Origin: Sophora flavescens
Taxonomy: Eukaryota; Streptophyta; Magnoliopsida; Fabales; Fabaceae
Direction of reading: 5' to 3'
Assembly (NCBI GenBank): GCA_030762895.1
Contig: CM061068.1
Coordinates: 157,376,811-157,440,810 of the forward strand
Length of the DNA: 64,000 bases
Positions 53,880 to 64,000 of the stretch are shown piece by piece. The notes below the pieces were generated by a model. The model worked only from the letters and a program-made list of their open reading frames with translations, had not been told where the DNA came from and did no database searches. The stretch's first letter is position 1; every line of letters starts with the position of its first letter. Both the position numbers and the translations under genes were made by a program.

Positions 53880-56069
53880 GGTGTGTATCTACAACCAAAT
53901 GGGACATCTTTTTGTCAATGTTAATGCTGTTCAAAATTAATGTGTTGAATTTGGTTAATTGATACACATGTAGTAAAAGAGTGATGTAATATCGTAAAAA
54001 AAGTTAAAAATAGAAAAGGTAATTAGCTTTATATAAATAGATAGATTTGTAGAAGGCTTAGAATTCATGTTTTAGGCTTTGAAAATTATTAAAACGAATG
54101 TATGAAGGATAAAATGAAGCTAAGGGGGATTTTCGGGTCATAATTCCTTCCCAAGTTTTTAAAAATCGGACCGGTCATTGAATCGATGAAGGCATTGATT
54201 CAAGGTTCAATAGTTCAACAGTGATTGAAGCAGTATTAATTAAATAATATTTTTAATAGAACATATATAATGATATAAAAAAATTATATAATATTCAAAA
54301 TTTCATTGCATTAAAAGCTATCATAAGTCATAATTTTTTTTGAAACAATCATAACTGATAATATAAAGCAACACATGAATGATGAAACCAATGGTTACAA
54401 TGAATTTTCTACATTTCTATTTTTATTTTTTCTCATCTATTTTAATTATTATTAATTTATTATTATATTATATATTATAACTTGGTCGTCCAATAGCCTG
54501 TTGGTTAGGAACATCTCTCTCTTTGACCATTATTTCCATTATCTACTTGTGAGTCCACTAAGTTCAGTACTCCTGTGATTAAAATATATCTTGCAAATTA
54601 AAAGAGAATCATAAAAAAAAAATGCAAGCTTCCTTATGCTTGCTTCAGCTTCTGCTACTATGAGCTTCAAGCTTGAATCTTGAATACCCAACAAAAGATA
54701 TACGAGAGGAACGACGTCGTGGCCTCCATCATCACCGAGCATGTTGCTAGCTTCCAAAGGGCTATTGCTCAAGTTCAGTTCTTCCTTCTTGTGGCTGACC
54801 TTTCTAGGACCGATGTGGATAAGGAAGTAAGGAACAGAGCTTTGGTGCCTTTAGCAGAGGATGATGAGGCTGAGGGCGAGGATGACCAGCAAGCTAAAGA
54901 GGATGTTGCTTCAAACAATGAAGAGCATGGGAATGCCCATGAGTGCCTTCTATTTTTCTTTTTTTTTGAACTTTGTACTTGGCTTTTAAGCCCAACTCTA
55001 TGATCAGTTGTTGAGCCAATTTTGTACGTGGGCCTTTGAGCCCTTTAACTGTTAATGAATGCTTTCTTTACCTTGAGATTACTCTCCCATTTAACCTAGT
55101 ACTAACCAAACTTTAAAGCTTAACCTTGTATTGCTTTTGGGCGGTGCTTAGATAAATTCCAGCACGTTTTTAACGAATGTAGGCAATTTTGACCATATGG
55201 GTAAACTCCTGTTATAAATATCAGTCAATTTTAAGAAGTACTAAGTCATTAACATATGTATGTTTTTTATGCTTAGATAGTTTCAAAGCATTTATTGCTT
55301 TCCCCCTTATAAATAGGAAACTCTTGCCTTTACCTTCCATAGCACTTCTACTTTCACTTTTAAATTTTTTCCTCACTTCTTCTTCTCCTTTCCTCCATCT
55401 TTCACCATGAAAATGTTCATTTGGGATAAAAGGAAAATCCCCACACTTAACACTTCAAAGACATTGTATTAACAATAATGGGCCACCATGTTCATTAGTA
55501 AATGGGGAGTGGGTGACTGCATTCGTTAGTACGTCGGATGAACATCCTTCAACTTGGACGTTCATCTCAATCCATCAGTTAGCATATCGCCCACTTCATG
55601 CCGAGGAGGAAGGAGAGCTTAAGAAGGTTGACAAGAAGATTGGCCCCTCGAGGCACCACCTTGAAGGACCAAAGTCTTCTCTGTGTGATGTCTGGGGTTC
55701 CATCACACTTTGGAGCATTGAGCTTCTCTTCCTCCTCCGCCACTATTTCCTTCTTTAACCGGGTCAATTGATTTAGCCAGAAGATGAACAGGGTAGAGAA
55801 TCACAACACTAAGTTGACAATTTTGTCTAAGTTATTTATAAACAATTTCACTATTCGGCCTTTGCCGATGACTATGTATTCGTACTCATAATTGATAATA
55901 TCAGTACTTGGCTTCATTGTTTCTACTTATTTACTTTTTGAACACTTATGTTTGATGCATTTTGGACAAATAATCCTTACTGTCTTAGTCTTTGCTAATC
56001 CTAACTTGAGTTGGAACGTCGTTCCAACACTAAGTTTGACTCGCATTCAGTCTTTAATTTTATACTCAG
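53880..56069. other. Intergenic DNA, no gene recognised
   Basis: 54160-54230 (AAATCGGACCGGTCATTGAA...) resembles a common plant dispersed repeat. A 107-codon acidic frame at 54680-55003 (EDDEAEGEDDQQAKED) and a few other short frames show no domain I recognise. No terminal repeats were defined. Confidence 0.4.
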
Positions 56070-56424
56070 TTTTTTGCTAAGTTAGGCTTGTTCCAGGCCT
56101 TTTTTTTTACCGCATTCGACTTATTTTCAACACTAAATTTTGGGTGAGTTAGGTTCGTACTCGGCCTTTATTCTCAACACTTGGCTTTGGCAAAGTTAGG
56201 CTTGTACTCGACCTTTATTTTCAACACATAGCTTTGGCTAAGTTAGGCTCGTACTCGGACTTTAGCTTGTACTCAACTTTTATTTTCAACACTTAGCTTC
56301 TGCTAAGTTTAGATCGTACTTAGCCTTTAGCTCATACTCATCTTTTATTTTCAACACTTAGCTTTGGCTAAGTTAGGCTTGTACTCGGCCTTTATTCTTA
56401 ACACTTGATTTTGGCCATGTTAGG
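56070..56424. repeat. Degenerate minisatellite, ~45-65-bp unit
   Basis: The core TTGGCTAAGTTAGGCTCGTA is repeated near 56080, 56145, 56195, 56237, 56303 and 56368, each followed by CTCGGCCTTTATTTTCAACAC. A last unit is split by the LTR element and resumes at 62213 (CTCATACTCAACC). Confidence 0.8.
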
Positions 56425-57846
56425 TGTTGGACGAAAATCTGGGCAAGTATACCCAGTCGTGCAAATAATACGGTGGTGAGACCGGTTATCGTATCCACGG
56501 GGATTGGATGTCAATTACCAATTCACAAACTCAGCAACTATCTAGACTATGAAGAGAAATCAAAACAAACAAAACAAAGGAATAAAATCTTTTTGTCTTT
56601 TTGGGGACTTTTAACAAACACTTGGAGTGCAGAAAGGATATGTTGGGACTAGACTTCACCAAACCTCTACCTCATGCAATACCAGGACTAGATACCTCCC
56701 ATTCATGCTTCAGATATTAAAATCAATCCACTAGACTACTCAAGCCCCGATTCCTCGGATGACAAGAGCCTAAATCCACTAATAGACCCTAATTCCTTAG
56801 GTGGCCTAGATTAATGAATTCACATTAGGATTAGGGATTACGCGATTACTAGTAAACCAAACTCCATTCCTAGAAGCAAGGGTTACTAGGTGATTAAATT
56901 CAATTCCGGTTCTAATACGAATTTCCCAATTGCATATCAAAACACAAATCGAGTCATGGGGGTGCTAGCCACAACAAGCATTAAGCATGGAAAATTAATC
57001 ACTAATACGAAGGCATGAACACAGAATAATCAGTCAAGATAAATACATAATAATCAGTTTGGTTACATCTAATCCCAACAAACGGGTATTAGCTACTCAT
57101 AATTACAGAGAAAGCCAAACCAGAGAAATAGGAGAAGAGGAGAGAAGAAACTCCATGGGAGCTTTCCACTGTCGTCACAACAGTCCCTCTCAACAGCTCC
57201 GTTCTAGGGTCACAGTCCTCCTCCACTGTAGCCTCCAAGGTCTTCCTTGGGTAAAAGTGCTCCTAGTCTAAAAGTCCCTGTTTTTCCGATGGTTTCTGGT
57301 CTCCACTAGGGTTCCCAGCTCCAATCCAGAATCCCCTTTTTCTGTCTGCTGTGCTCTTATTTATAGAGTGACTGCGCGTCACGGCCAGGCCGTGACGCGT
57401 TCTGGAGTGGACGCGCTTTCAAATTTGGAGCATCACAACCGTGAGCCTCATCACGGCTAGGCCGTGATCGGTTCTGTTTGGCCTGTCACGGTCGTGATGG
57501 GCATCACGGCTAGGCCGTGACAGCTTCTGACTTTTACCTTCAATCTTCTCAATTTTCTTGATCATGGCCGTGATGGTCATCACGGCCAGGCCGTGATGGT
57601 CATCACGGCCAGGCCGTGATGGGCTCTGCTTGGCTCATTTTCTTCACTTTTCAAGCTCTATTTCATCCAAGCTCCATAAAGGCTAATTCTGAGCATTTTC
57701 CCTTAAATTCCTGCAAAACAACACCAAGAAACCGCTTCACCCGTTCCAAGGGAAAAACTAACTAAAATCAAATAAAGAATGCCTAATCTATATGAAAAAA
57801 TGCATGCAAAAGTGCACAAGAAACATCATGTAAAATCACACTATCA
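56425..57846 (-). repeat. 3' LTR of element F
   Basis: 1422 bp, TGTTGG...CTATCA. Compared with the other LTR it has a small extra duplicate near 57030-57055 (ATAATCAGT repeated) and different copy numbers of the CACGGCC motif. Confidence 0.92.
57370..57624 (-). promoter_or_regulatory. TATA-proximal palindrome array (U3, 3' LTR)
   Basis: At least nine TCACGGCC / GGCCGTGA half-sites occur here, mostly paired as TCACGGCC-NN-GGCCGTGA around 57378-57396, 57450-57468, 57503-57521 and 57579-57620. On the minus strand they lie immediately upstream of the TATA-like CTATAAATAAGAG (57355-57367). This is the U3 enhancer position. A regulatory role is inferred. Confidence 0.6.
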
Positions 57847-59276
57847 AATCACCCCAAGCTTATTCAATTGCTTGTCCTCAAGCAATCACTAAGGCCAGGA
57901 GATTAAACTAATCAAGGCATGGATAGTGAATCAAGAACCCGAGTAAATACTAATCCAAGTAATAGGCATTTCAAACAATTCAGCAAGAGACAATCAATTC
58001 AAGTCCAATTAGAAGCTTAGGTTTCCTAGACTCATTCTCCCACTGATTTGGGCACTCTTTCTCACCTGAAACTCACCCCAAGCTTGTTCATTTTCTTGGT
58101 TCTCTTTCTCACCTCACTCAAGTGTTAGGGATATAAGACAATTCGCTCCATTTTCCTCAAGGAATGATTTCTACCATAGGCTTGACTATCAACAAAATCT
58201 CTACTTTATTAATGAAAACAATTAAGAATCAAGAGGTCTTTTGTTTGGTTGTAACGTGGCCATGGGATTAATCGTTAGGTGGGGAAATCAATAAAAGGAC
58301 ATTTCAAAAGGCTACACAAAATATCAATCATTGCAAACATGACCTTGTAAAATACCTTTTTGGGTTTCGATTCCATTTTCCACCTTTCTTTCTTTTTCTT
58401 TTCATTTTATTTCTCTCTTTCTTTTTGTCATCCCCTTCTCTATATATTTTTCTTTTTCTTTTGTTTTTCTTTTATTTGGAGAAGGGGAGATTTTTCAGCT
58501 CAAGAGAAACTTTTTTCTAATTTTCTCATCCCATACTTTTTCAACTACCTTTTTACCCTTTTTTGTAATACTTTAGAAGGTCACCCATCAATCATCATTC
58601 ATCAAAGTATTTCAAGGTACCAAGAAAATTATTTTATTCATGTAGGCTCAAAATTGGGCAACTAAGGGGTAGCATTTAGTCATTCAAAGCTCAGAAGACC
58701 GAAAAAATACCTAGTGCCTCAATCATTTTCAAAAAAAATGTTTTCAAAAAATTTTAAGCTTCAAAATGGTTTCAAGTCAAGTTCTAGAGAAAACAAACCA
58801 AGAGGAATAACACTCTAACACAAAGAATGTGGTAGATTTACTGAGTACCCCTTTTGGCTCAAAATCTCACATTTTAGTAGTTCAAGAATCAATGAGAAAC
58901 ACAAATCTACTGAACCATATGCTAATTATAAACTATCAAAAGATTATCTCAAAAATTTTTATTTGTTGCCTTATCACAAGAATAAACAGAATTGGGTTCA
59001 AGAATTCACTATCACAATTTGTTTGACACTTAGTTCTCACAATTGGATGCATAGTCTAAGCAAGGGCAATCTAATTGTGTGATCATGCAAAGCTATCATG
59101 CAAAACTATATGAATGCAACATGAAAAATGCAAATGCAAAATACCCCTACCCCAAGCTTAAGAATTTACATTGTCCCGAATGTAAACAATCAAGTCGGAG
59201 AGAGGAGAAAAATTGGAACGGCTTACCGAGGCGGTAGCGGGTTCTGGCTCTCATTCCAGTCAGAAACTTGTTGGGA

Positions 59277-59510
59277 GATGCATCACGGCCGTGAGCCTCA
59301 TCACGGGCAGGCTGTGATCAATTCTGATCCATGGGTGTTGGCCTGTCACGGCCGTGAACTCCATCACGGCAAGGCCGTGATGCTCTCTGCTCTTCAGGGT
59401 CTTCTCATCACGCCCGTGATGTGGATCACGGCTGGGCTGTGATCCTTTCTGGTCTTCACGATTAGCTCATCACGGCCGTGACCAGTGTCACGGCCTGGGC
59501 GTGATGGTTG
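59277..59510 (-). repeat. Internal copy of the CACGGCC palindrome array
   Basis: The same half-sites occur in at least four pairs, including the perfect palindrome TCACGGCCGTGA, near 59283-59315, 59346-59382, 59407-59443 and 59469-59505. They lie between the ORFs and the 3' LTR, about 1.4 kb inside. Confidence 0.8.
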
Positions 59511-59739
59511 CTGCCTTTGCTTTTTTTTCTTGTCCTCTTGCTCTCCCTTCCTTCTTTCCCTGAAATCACTTGGCAAATCTCAATTTATTATTTTTCCTCT
59601 CGATATTCTCAAATTATTCAAGAGGTTAGAATAAAAAAAAAACAAAAAAAACAAAAACAAAATCTAACTAAAGAAAAGGGTTAAGAAAAGTTGGGTTGCC
59701 TCCCAATAAGCGCTTCTTTAACGTCACTAGCTTGACTCA

Positions 59740-60282
59740 TTAGAAGCATCCACATGGATCCCATAGCCTGTGGTATAAGGACCAGTTGGTGCTCACAGTA
59801 TAAGGGCATCCTCCACCCGGATCCCATAGCTTGTGGAGTGGTGATTGCAGAGGCAATATGACTCCACCCTTACTTCCTCCTAGCCAGTGTGTGAAAACTC
59901 CATTGACCTCTACAATTATGAACTCACTTCCTCTCGGGTCTAATGGTGTTTTCAGGAGGAAGTTTGCCAGACAAGTGGAAGGGGCTAGCTTTGCAGCGTC
60001 CACACATGCATGTAAGCCGACATATTTGTCCAATGCAGAAAATTCAGATTGCTCAGCACGCATGGTAGAGTCCACCACCACTTCATCTGCATTTTGAACT
60101 ATCCCCAAAACCAGATTTTGCTCAAATTGTGCTGCATGTGACTCTTGTATTAATTGTTTGCAAATCTCCTCAACTTGCGTTTTGAAGTTCTGCTTAACAG
60201 CTTCGATACTGTCACAGTTGTTTCTGATTTTGGCCTCGGAGGCGGATAGTTCTTGGGAATACTGTTCTAGAGCAGCTTTCAA
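59740..60282 (-). CDS. Element F ORF, unknown function (180 aa)
   Basis: An acidic to neutral protein with a helical N-terminal part (EQYSQELSASEAKIR, KQNFKTQVEEICKQL) that may form a coiled coil. The segment ESHAAQFEQNLVLGIVQNAD resembles EPHEAEIEQNLVVGMDQIED in the neighbouring ORF, so the two share a duplicated module. The C-terminus repeats an LWDP motif (HKLWDPGGGC, HRLWDPCGCF). No gag zinc knuckle or enzyme motif is visible. It sits downstream of the other ORF across a stop (about 60319), so both may be parts of one former gag-like frame. It is not a recognised family. Confidence 0.5.
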   Translation of the reverse strand: MKAALEQYSQELSASEAKIRNNCDSIEAVKQNFKTQVEEICKQLIQESHAAQFEQNLVLGIVQNADEVVVDSTMRAEQSEFSALDKYVGLHACVDAAKLAPSTCLANFLLKTPLDPRGSEFIIVEVNGVFTHWLGGSKGGVILPLQSPLHKLWDPGGGCPYTVSTNWSLYHRLWDPCGCF

Positions 60283-60318
60283 CGGTGTTTGCTCCTTCCA
60301 TTCTCCTTCCTCAATTTC

Positions 60319-60702
60319 CTAAGGACTTGTGAAAGGTACTTCATCTTCTTGTGACTCGTCCATCACTTCATCTTCAATTTGATCCATTCCCACAACCAGA
60401 TTCTGTTCAATTTCTGCTTCATGTGGCTCTATGGGAATCACAATGCACGGTGGTGGAGGTGGTAAATATGACAAAAAGGTTTCCCAATCCTCCTTGGAGT
60501 ATATATATATAAGCTCACCAGTCATAGGATCGACTCGTGATGGAATATTATGAGATAGAGAAAACTCCTCGAAGAATTCTCCCAAATTTATATTGTCTTC
60601 CCAACACAAGTTATCCTCCAAAATATGACTAGAAGCTCCCTCATCAGGTGGATAATAAAAATTTTCCATGACTTTCGTCCACCTTGCAAAAACAGAACTC
60701 AA
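60319..60702 (-). CDS. Element F gag-position ORF, unknown function (127 aa)
   Basis: The first long frame after the primer site, about 95 bp downstream of it, which is the normal gag start position. It has Trp, Glu and Asp-rich segments (SSHILEDNLCWEDN, LGEFFEEFSLSHN, YSKEDWETFL), a run of five prolines, and an acidic tail (VMDESQEDEV). It has no zinc knuckle. It shares the EQNLVxG module with the ORF at 59740-60282. It could be a retained capsid-related or accessory protein of a non-autonomous family, or simply unconstrained sequence. Confidence 0.5.
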   Translation of the reverse strand: MSSVFARWTKVMENFYYPPDEGASSHILEDNLCWEDNINLGEFFEEFSLSHNIPSRVDPMTGELIYIYSKEDWETFLSYLPPPPPCIVIPIEPHEAEIEQNLVVGMDQIEDEVMDESQEDEVPFTSP

Positions 60703-60794
60703 AACAAAAAGATCAAATATATACAGAAAAATAAAAAAGAATAAAAATGTCTAAATTAGTTGCCTCCTTTGTTACTAATGATATTGGCAAAACC

Positions 60795-60814
60795 AATCCC
60801 CGGCAACGGCGCCA
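60795..60814 (-). other. Primer-binding site of element F
   Basis: The reverse complement reads TTGGCGCCGTTGCCGGGGAT, a typical gypsy primer site. It sits a few bases inside the LTR at 60821 and sets the orientation. Confidence 0.8.
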
Positions 60815-60820
60815 AAAACT

Positions 60821-62207
60821 TGTTGGAAATCTGGGCAAGTATACTCAGTCATGCAAGTAATACGGTGGTGAGACCGGTTATCATATCCACGGGGATTGGA
60901 TGTCAATTACCAATTCACAAACTCAGCAACTATCTAGACTATGAAGAGAAATCAAAACAAAGAAAACAAAGGAATAAAGTCTTTTTGTCTTTTTGGGGAC
61001 TTTTAACAAACACTTGGAGTGCAGAAAGGATATGTTGGGACTAGACTTCACCAAACCTCTACCTCATGCAATACCAGGACTAGATACCTCCCATTCATGC
61101 TTCAGATATTAAAATCAATCCACTAGACTACTCAAGCCCCGATTCCTCGGATGACAAGAGCCTAAATCCACTAATAGACCCTAATTCCTTAGGTGGCCTA
61201 GATTAATGAATTCGCATTAGGATTAGGGATTACGCGATTACTAATAAACCAAACTCCATTCCTAGACGCAAGGGTTACTAGGTGATTAAATTCAATTCCG
61301 GTTCTAATACGAATTTCCCAATTGCATATCAAAACACAAATTGAGTCATGGGGGTGCTAGCCACAACAAGTATTAAGCATGGAAAATTAATCACTAATAC
61401 GAAGGCATGAACACAGAATAATCAGTTTGGTTACATCTAATCCCAACAAACGGGGATTAGCTACTCATAATTACAGAGAAAGCCAAACCAGAGAAATAGG
61501 AGAAGAGGAGAGAAGAAACTCCATGGGAGCTTTCCACTGTCGTCACAACAGCCCCTCTCAACAGCTCCGTTCTAGGGTCACAGTCCTCCTCCACTGCAGC
61601 CTCCAAGGTCTTCCTAGGGTAAAAGTGCTCCTAGGCTAAAAGTCCCTATTTTTTCGATGGTTTCTGGTCTCCACTAGGGTTCCCAGCTCCAATCCAGAAT
61701 CCCCTTTTCTGTCTGCTGCGCTCTTATTTATAGAGTGGCCGCGCGTCACGGCCGTGATGGCCGTCACGGCCAGGCCGTGACGCGTTCTGGAGTGGGCGAG
61801 CTTTCAAATTTGGATCATCACTGCTGTGAGCCTCATCACGGCTAGGCCGTGATCGGTTCTGTTTGGCCTGTCATGGCCGTGATGGGCATCACGGCTAGGC
61901 CGTGACAGCTTCTGACTTTTGCCTTCAATCTTCTCAGTTTTCTTGATCATGGCCGTGATGGTCATCACGACCAGGCCGTGATGGGCTCTGCTTGGCTCAT
62001 TTTCTTCACTTTTCAAGCTCTATTTCATCCAAGCTCCATCAAGGCTAATTCTGAGCATTTTTCCTTAAATTCCTGCAAAACAACACCAAGAAACCGCTTC
62101 ACCCGTTCCAAGGGAAAAACTAACTAAAATCAAATAAAGAATGCCTAATCTATATGGAAAATGCATGGAAAGGTGCACAAGAAACATCATGTAAAATCAC
62201 ACTATCA
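60821..62207 (-). repeat. 5' LTR of element F
   Basis: 1387 bp, TGTTGG...CTATCA. TATA-like CTATAAATAAGAG is on the minus strand at 61722-61734. Confidence 0.92.
61738..61985 (-). promoter_or_regulatory. TATA-proximal palindrome array (U3, 5' LTR)
   Basis: The same array as in the 3' LTR, but with an extra TCACGGCCGTGA unit near 61746 and one unit fewer near 61960-61985. It directly abuts the TATA region on its upstream side. Regulatory function is inferred from position only. Confidence 0.6.
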
Positions 62208-62212
62208 TTAGG

Positions 62213-62644
62213 CTCATACTCAACCTTTTTTTATTCATTATAGCTTGAATATAAGAAAGATAGGAAGTACAAAAACAACCAAGAACGATATTACTTAAAT
62301 TCTTCACTAATTTGAATGTGTACAATGTACACTAGGATGTGACTCGTGTTAAGTCTCTAAATGTTTGATATGCATTTGCCTTAAGTTTTGATGAAAACTA
62401 AACATTTATCAATGATTTAATTGAACTTCATTTTGGTTGTTGACCTGTCTATCTAGTATGCAGATTATTAAGTGAAGAATCTTTTAACACCTGTCTGCCC
62501 TAGACACTCTTTATCCTTTATAAAGATCACTTCTCTGATGAGTTAAAGTCAACCTGTCTGCTGACTGGGTTGTTGACTTTCTATGTTGAAGATTCAACCT
62601 GTCTGGAAGAGCTCTCACCTGTCTATGGTCCTTGGATGGGAACA
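62213..62644. other. Spacer between two LTR elements
   Basis: It begins with the remainder of the interrupted minisatellite unit. Repeated ACCTGTCTG/AACCTGTCTG words occur at about 62440-62625 (62444, 62491, 62551, 62600). No gene was recognised. Confidence 0.5.
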
Positions 62645-64000
62645 TGATGGATCCCGGCAAGTGTACCGGATCGATGCAAGTAATAATTAAAACGGTGAGA
62701 CCGAGTATCGTTCTCAGGGATTGATAAATCAAGTACCACTTCGTAAACTTAATAACTATTTGAACGAACAATTATGAGAATATTGGAATCAATGATTAAA
62801 AACAATTAAACTATTAAGTCGAGTAAATTAACGCAAGCAGTGAGAAGACAGTCGCAAAATTATGAGGAATAACAATTATGGGAAAGGTCTAGGGATTTGA
62901 TTTCACCTACGCTTATCAAGTTTGATGCAATTATGAATCCTCGCAATTACTAATCTTCTACTTTTGTCAACCAAGAGTCCTAAATTATCCCAACGTCTCT
63001 CTCGAGTACGGTTAGCAAACACCCCCTAACCCTTAACCAACTATATCTCTATGATGGTTAATTATTAAGAAATTCATTAAGTTCTATGACTCCCTATGAA
63101 GGTTGCATACAATCCCTACGGTATATCTCTATCCACATAAACTATATGGTTTTATCCCAATGCTCTAAACACATAACTAACCTCTCGATATCATTATGAT
63201 TGGAAAATCATGTATAATAATGGCCAGTTATAAGCAAGCATTAAGCGCAGAAGTAAAACACAAAAGGGATGAAGAAAAGAAACTATGAGAATATCATAAA
63301 AGCATTCAAACCGTCCAAACGCGGCGGCTACATCATCTCCCTAGAATGGAGGAATTAGTTCATGACCAAAGGAATAAAAAACAAATCAATAAGAATCAAA
63401 CCTATGGGTGAAAACACAATGAAAAAGTCACAAAAGACGAGTTCTATACTCAGGGAAATGCAGCCAAAAGAGCAAAAAGTGGAACCCTATTTCCGTACAA
63501 AAGGCCAGAATTTATAAGTTTTGGTATCAGCGATTCGCAGGGTGAATTACAATTCACGGGGATAAATTTAAATCATAGCTCAGTCCAGAAGTGCACCATC
63601 CGGGGGGCGAATGGTCCATCCGCGGGGTGAATGGTCCATTCGTGGGGCTGATGACTCAAAATTTCCAGCCTCTTCTTGCTTCTCTTCCTTGCTCCCAGGA
63701 TTCACTTTTATCCTTCCCAAGCTCATGTATGAACCTGAAATTTATTCAAACTAGAAAATCATAGAAAAAGACTCAATTTCCTAATTAAAACAAAGAAAAT
63801 ACATTCAAAGACTCTAAACACTGCTTAAGGAAAACAAAGCCAAAGTTGAGTACTAATTGAGAATACAACTCATCAATATGGTAAAATTCACAAGAAACTC
63901 TAGAATAAAACTAGATAACCTAGCGGATTATCAACACCTCAAACTTAAGCTTTGCTTGTCCTCAAGCAAATCACACACAAAAAGACTCGAAGCAAAAACC
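62645..64000 (-). mobile_element. LTR retrotransposon G, related to F, cut by the window edge
   Basis: A complete LTR at 62645-63933 (TGATGGATCCCGGCAAG...GGATTATCA) shares the start layout of element F (GGCAAGTxTACC, GTGAGACCG). On the minus strand AAGTTTGAGGTGT (polypurine tract) abuts its inner end, so this is the 3' LTR. The body lies beyond 64000. GCTTGTCCTCAAGCAA just inside is shared with element F. Confidence 0.85.
63528..63655 (-). promoter_or_regulatory. TATA-proximal repeat array of element G
   Basis: GGGTGAATTACAATTCACGGGG (a palindrome core GTGAATTACAATTCAC) and three tandem GGGGxGAATGGTCCATxCG units lie just upstream, on the minus strand, of a TATA-like TTATAAATTC (63509-63518). 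The layout copies that of element F with an unrelated motif. Confidence 0.55.

Larger units (their letters stand above)
56425..62207 (-). mobile_element. Non-autonomous LTR retrotransposon F (LARD-like), 5.8 kb
   Basis: LTRs lie at 56425-57846 and 60821-62207, highly similar to each other. A perfect TSD TTAGG is at 56420-56424 and 62208-62212. On the minus strand the primer site TTGGCGCCGTTGCCGGGGAT follows the 5' LTR (reverse complement near 60795-60814), a form common in plant gypsy elements. AGCTTGGGGTGATT precedes the 3' LTR. There is no protease, RT or integrase. Two acidic ORFs occupy the gag position. The high LTR similarity suggests a recent insertion, and replication must use enzymes from another element. 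Confidence 0.92.

Noticed and set aside
57370..57624. Palindromic repeats as a CRISPR array
   Set aside because: Eukaryotic LTR context, no regular spacers, no cas genes; the half-sites are irregularly spaced.
58360..58665. 101-codon Phe/Ser-rich frame
   Set aside because: Low-complexity T-rich DNA on the antisense strand of element F.

Overview
The window looks like nuclear DNA from a flowering plant, probably a eudicot. It holds two split genes with plant-type GT-AG introns. The rest is Ty1/copia and Ty3/gypsy retrotransposons with initiator-Met-tRNA-type primer sites, TRIMs, an Au-like SINE, MITEs with textbook target-site duplications (TSDs), and a truncated L1-type LINE. The species cannot be named from sequence reading alone.

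Layout. 1-1400 is a large foldback built from ~248-bp units. 4357-8531 may be one decayed gypsy LTR, and it contains a complete 2.05-kb non-autonomous Ty3 element (4743-6795). 8985-10990 is an AT-rich terminal-inverted-repeat element carrying a Harbinger-type insertion. It ends 189 bp before the start codon of the first gene.

Gene 1 (11180-35893, +) encodes a 434-residue GOLD-domain protein in 15 exons whose reading phase and splice sites I followed through. Intron 7 is about 16.9 kb and holds a TRIM, a Mutator-type MITE, and a gypsy chromovirus interrupted by a copia element. That copia element carries a second copia, a non-autonomous LTR element, a SINE and a Tourist-type MITE. Later introns hold another MITE, an Au-like SINE, a copia remnant, a second TRIM and a hAT-type MITE.

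Gene 2 (36959-45941, -) is convergent with gene 1. It encodes a bifunctional methylenetetrahydrofolate dehydrogenase/cyclohydrolase (FolD) in 5 exons, most like the mitochondrial plant form. Introns 1 and 2 contain copia debris. A 120-bp hAT-type MITE lies upstream of its start.

46929-53879 is a copia element whose 5' LTR is split by a Harbinger-like element that itself carries a LINE. 56425-62207 is a young-looking non-autonomous LTR element. Each of its LTRs has a dense array of TCACGGCC/GGCCGTGA half-palindromes directly upstream of the TATA box, and a third array lies inside the element. A relative starting at 62645 shows the same plan with a different repeat. These arrays are the most unusual signal in the window. 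Only the two host genes appear to encode cellular functions.
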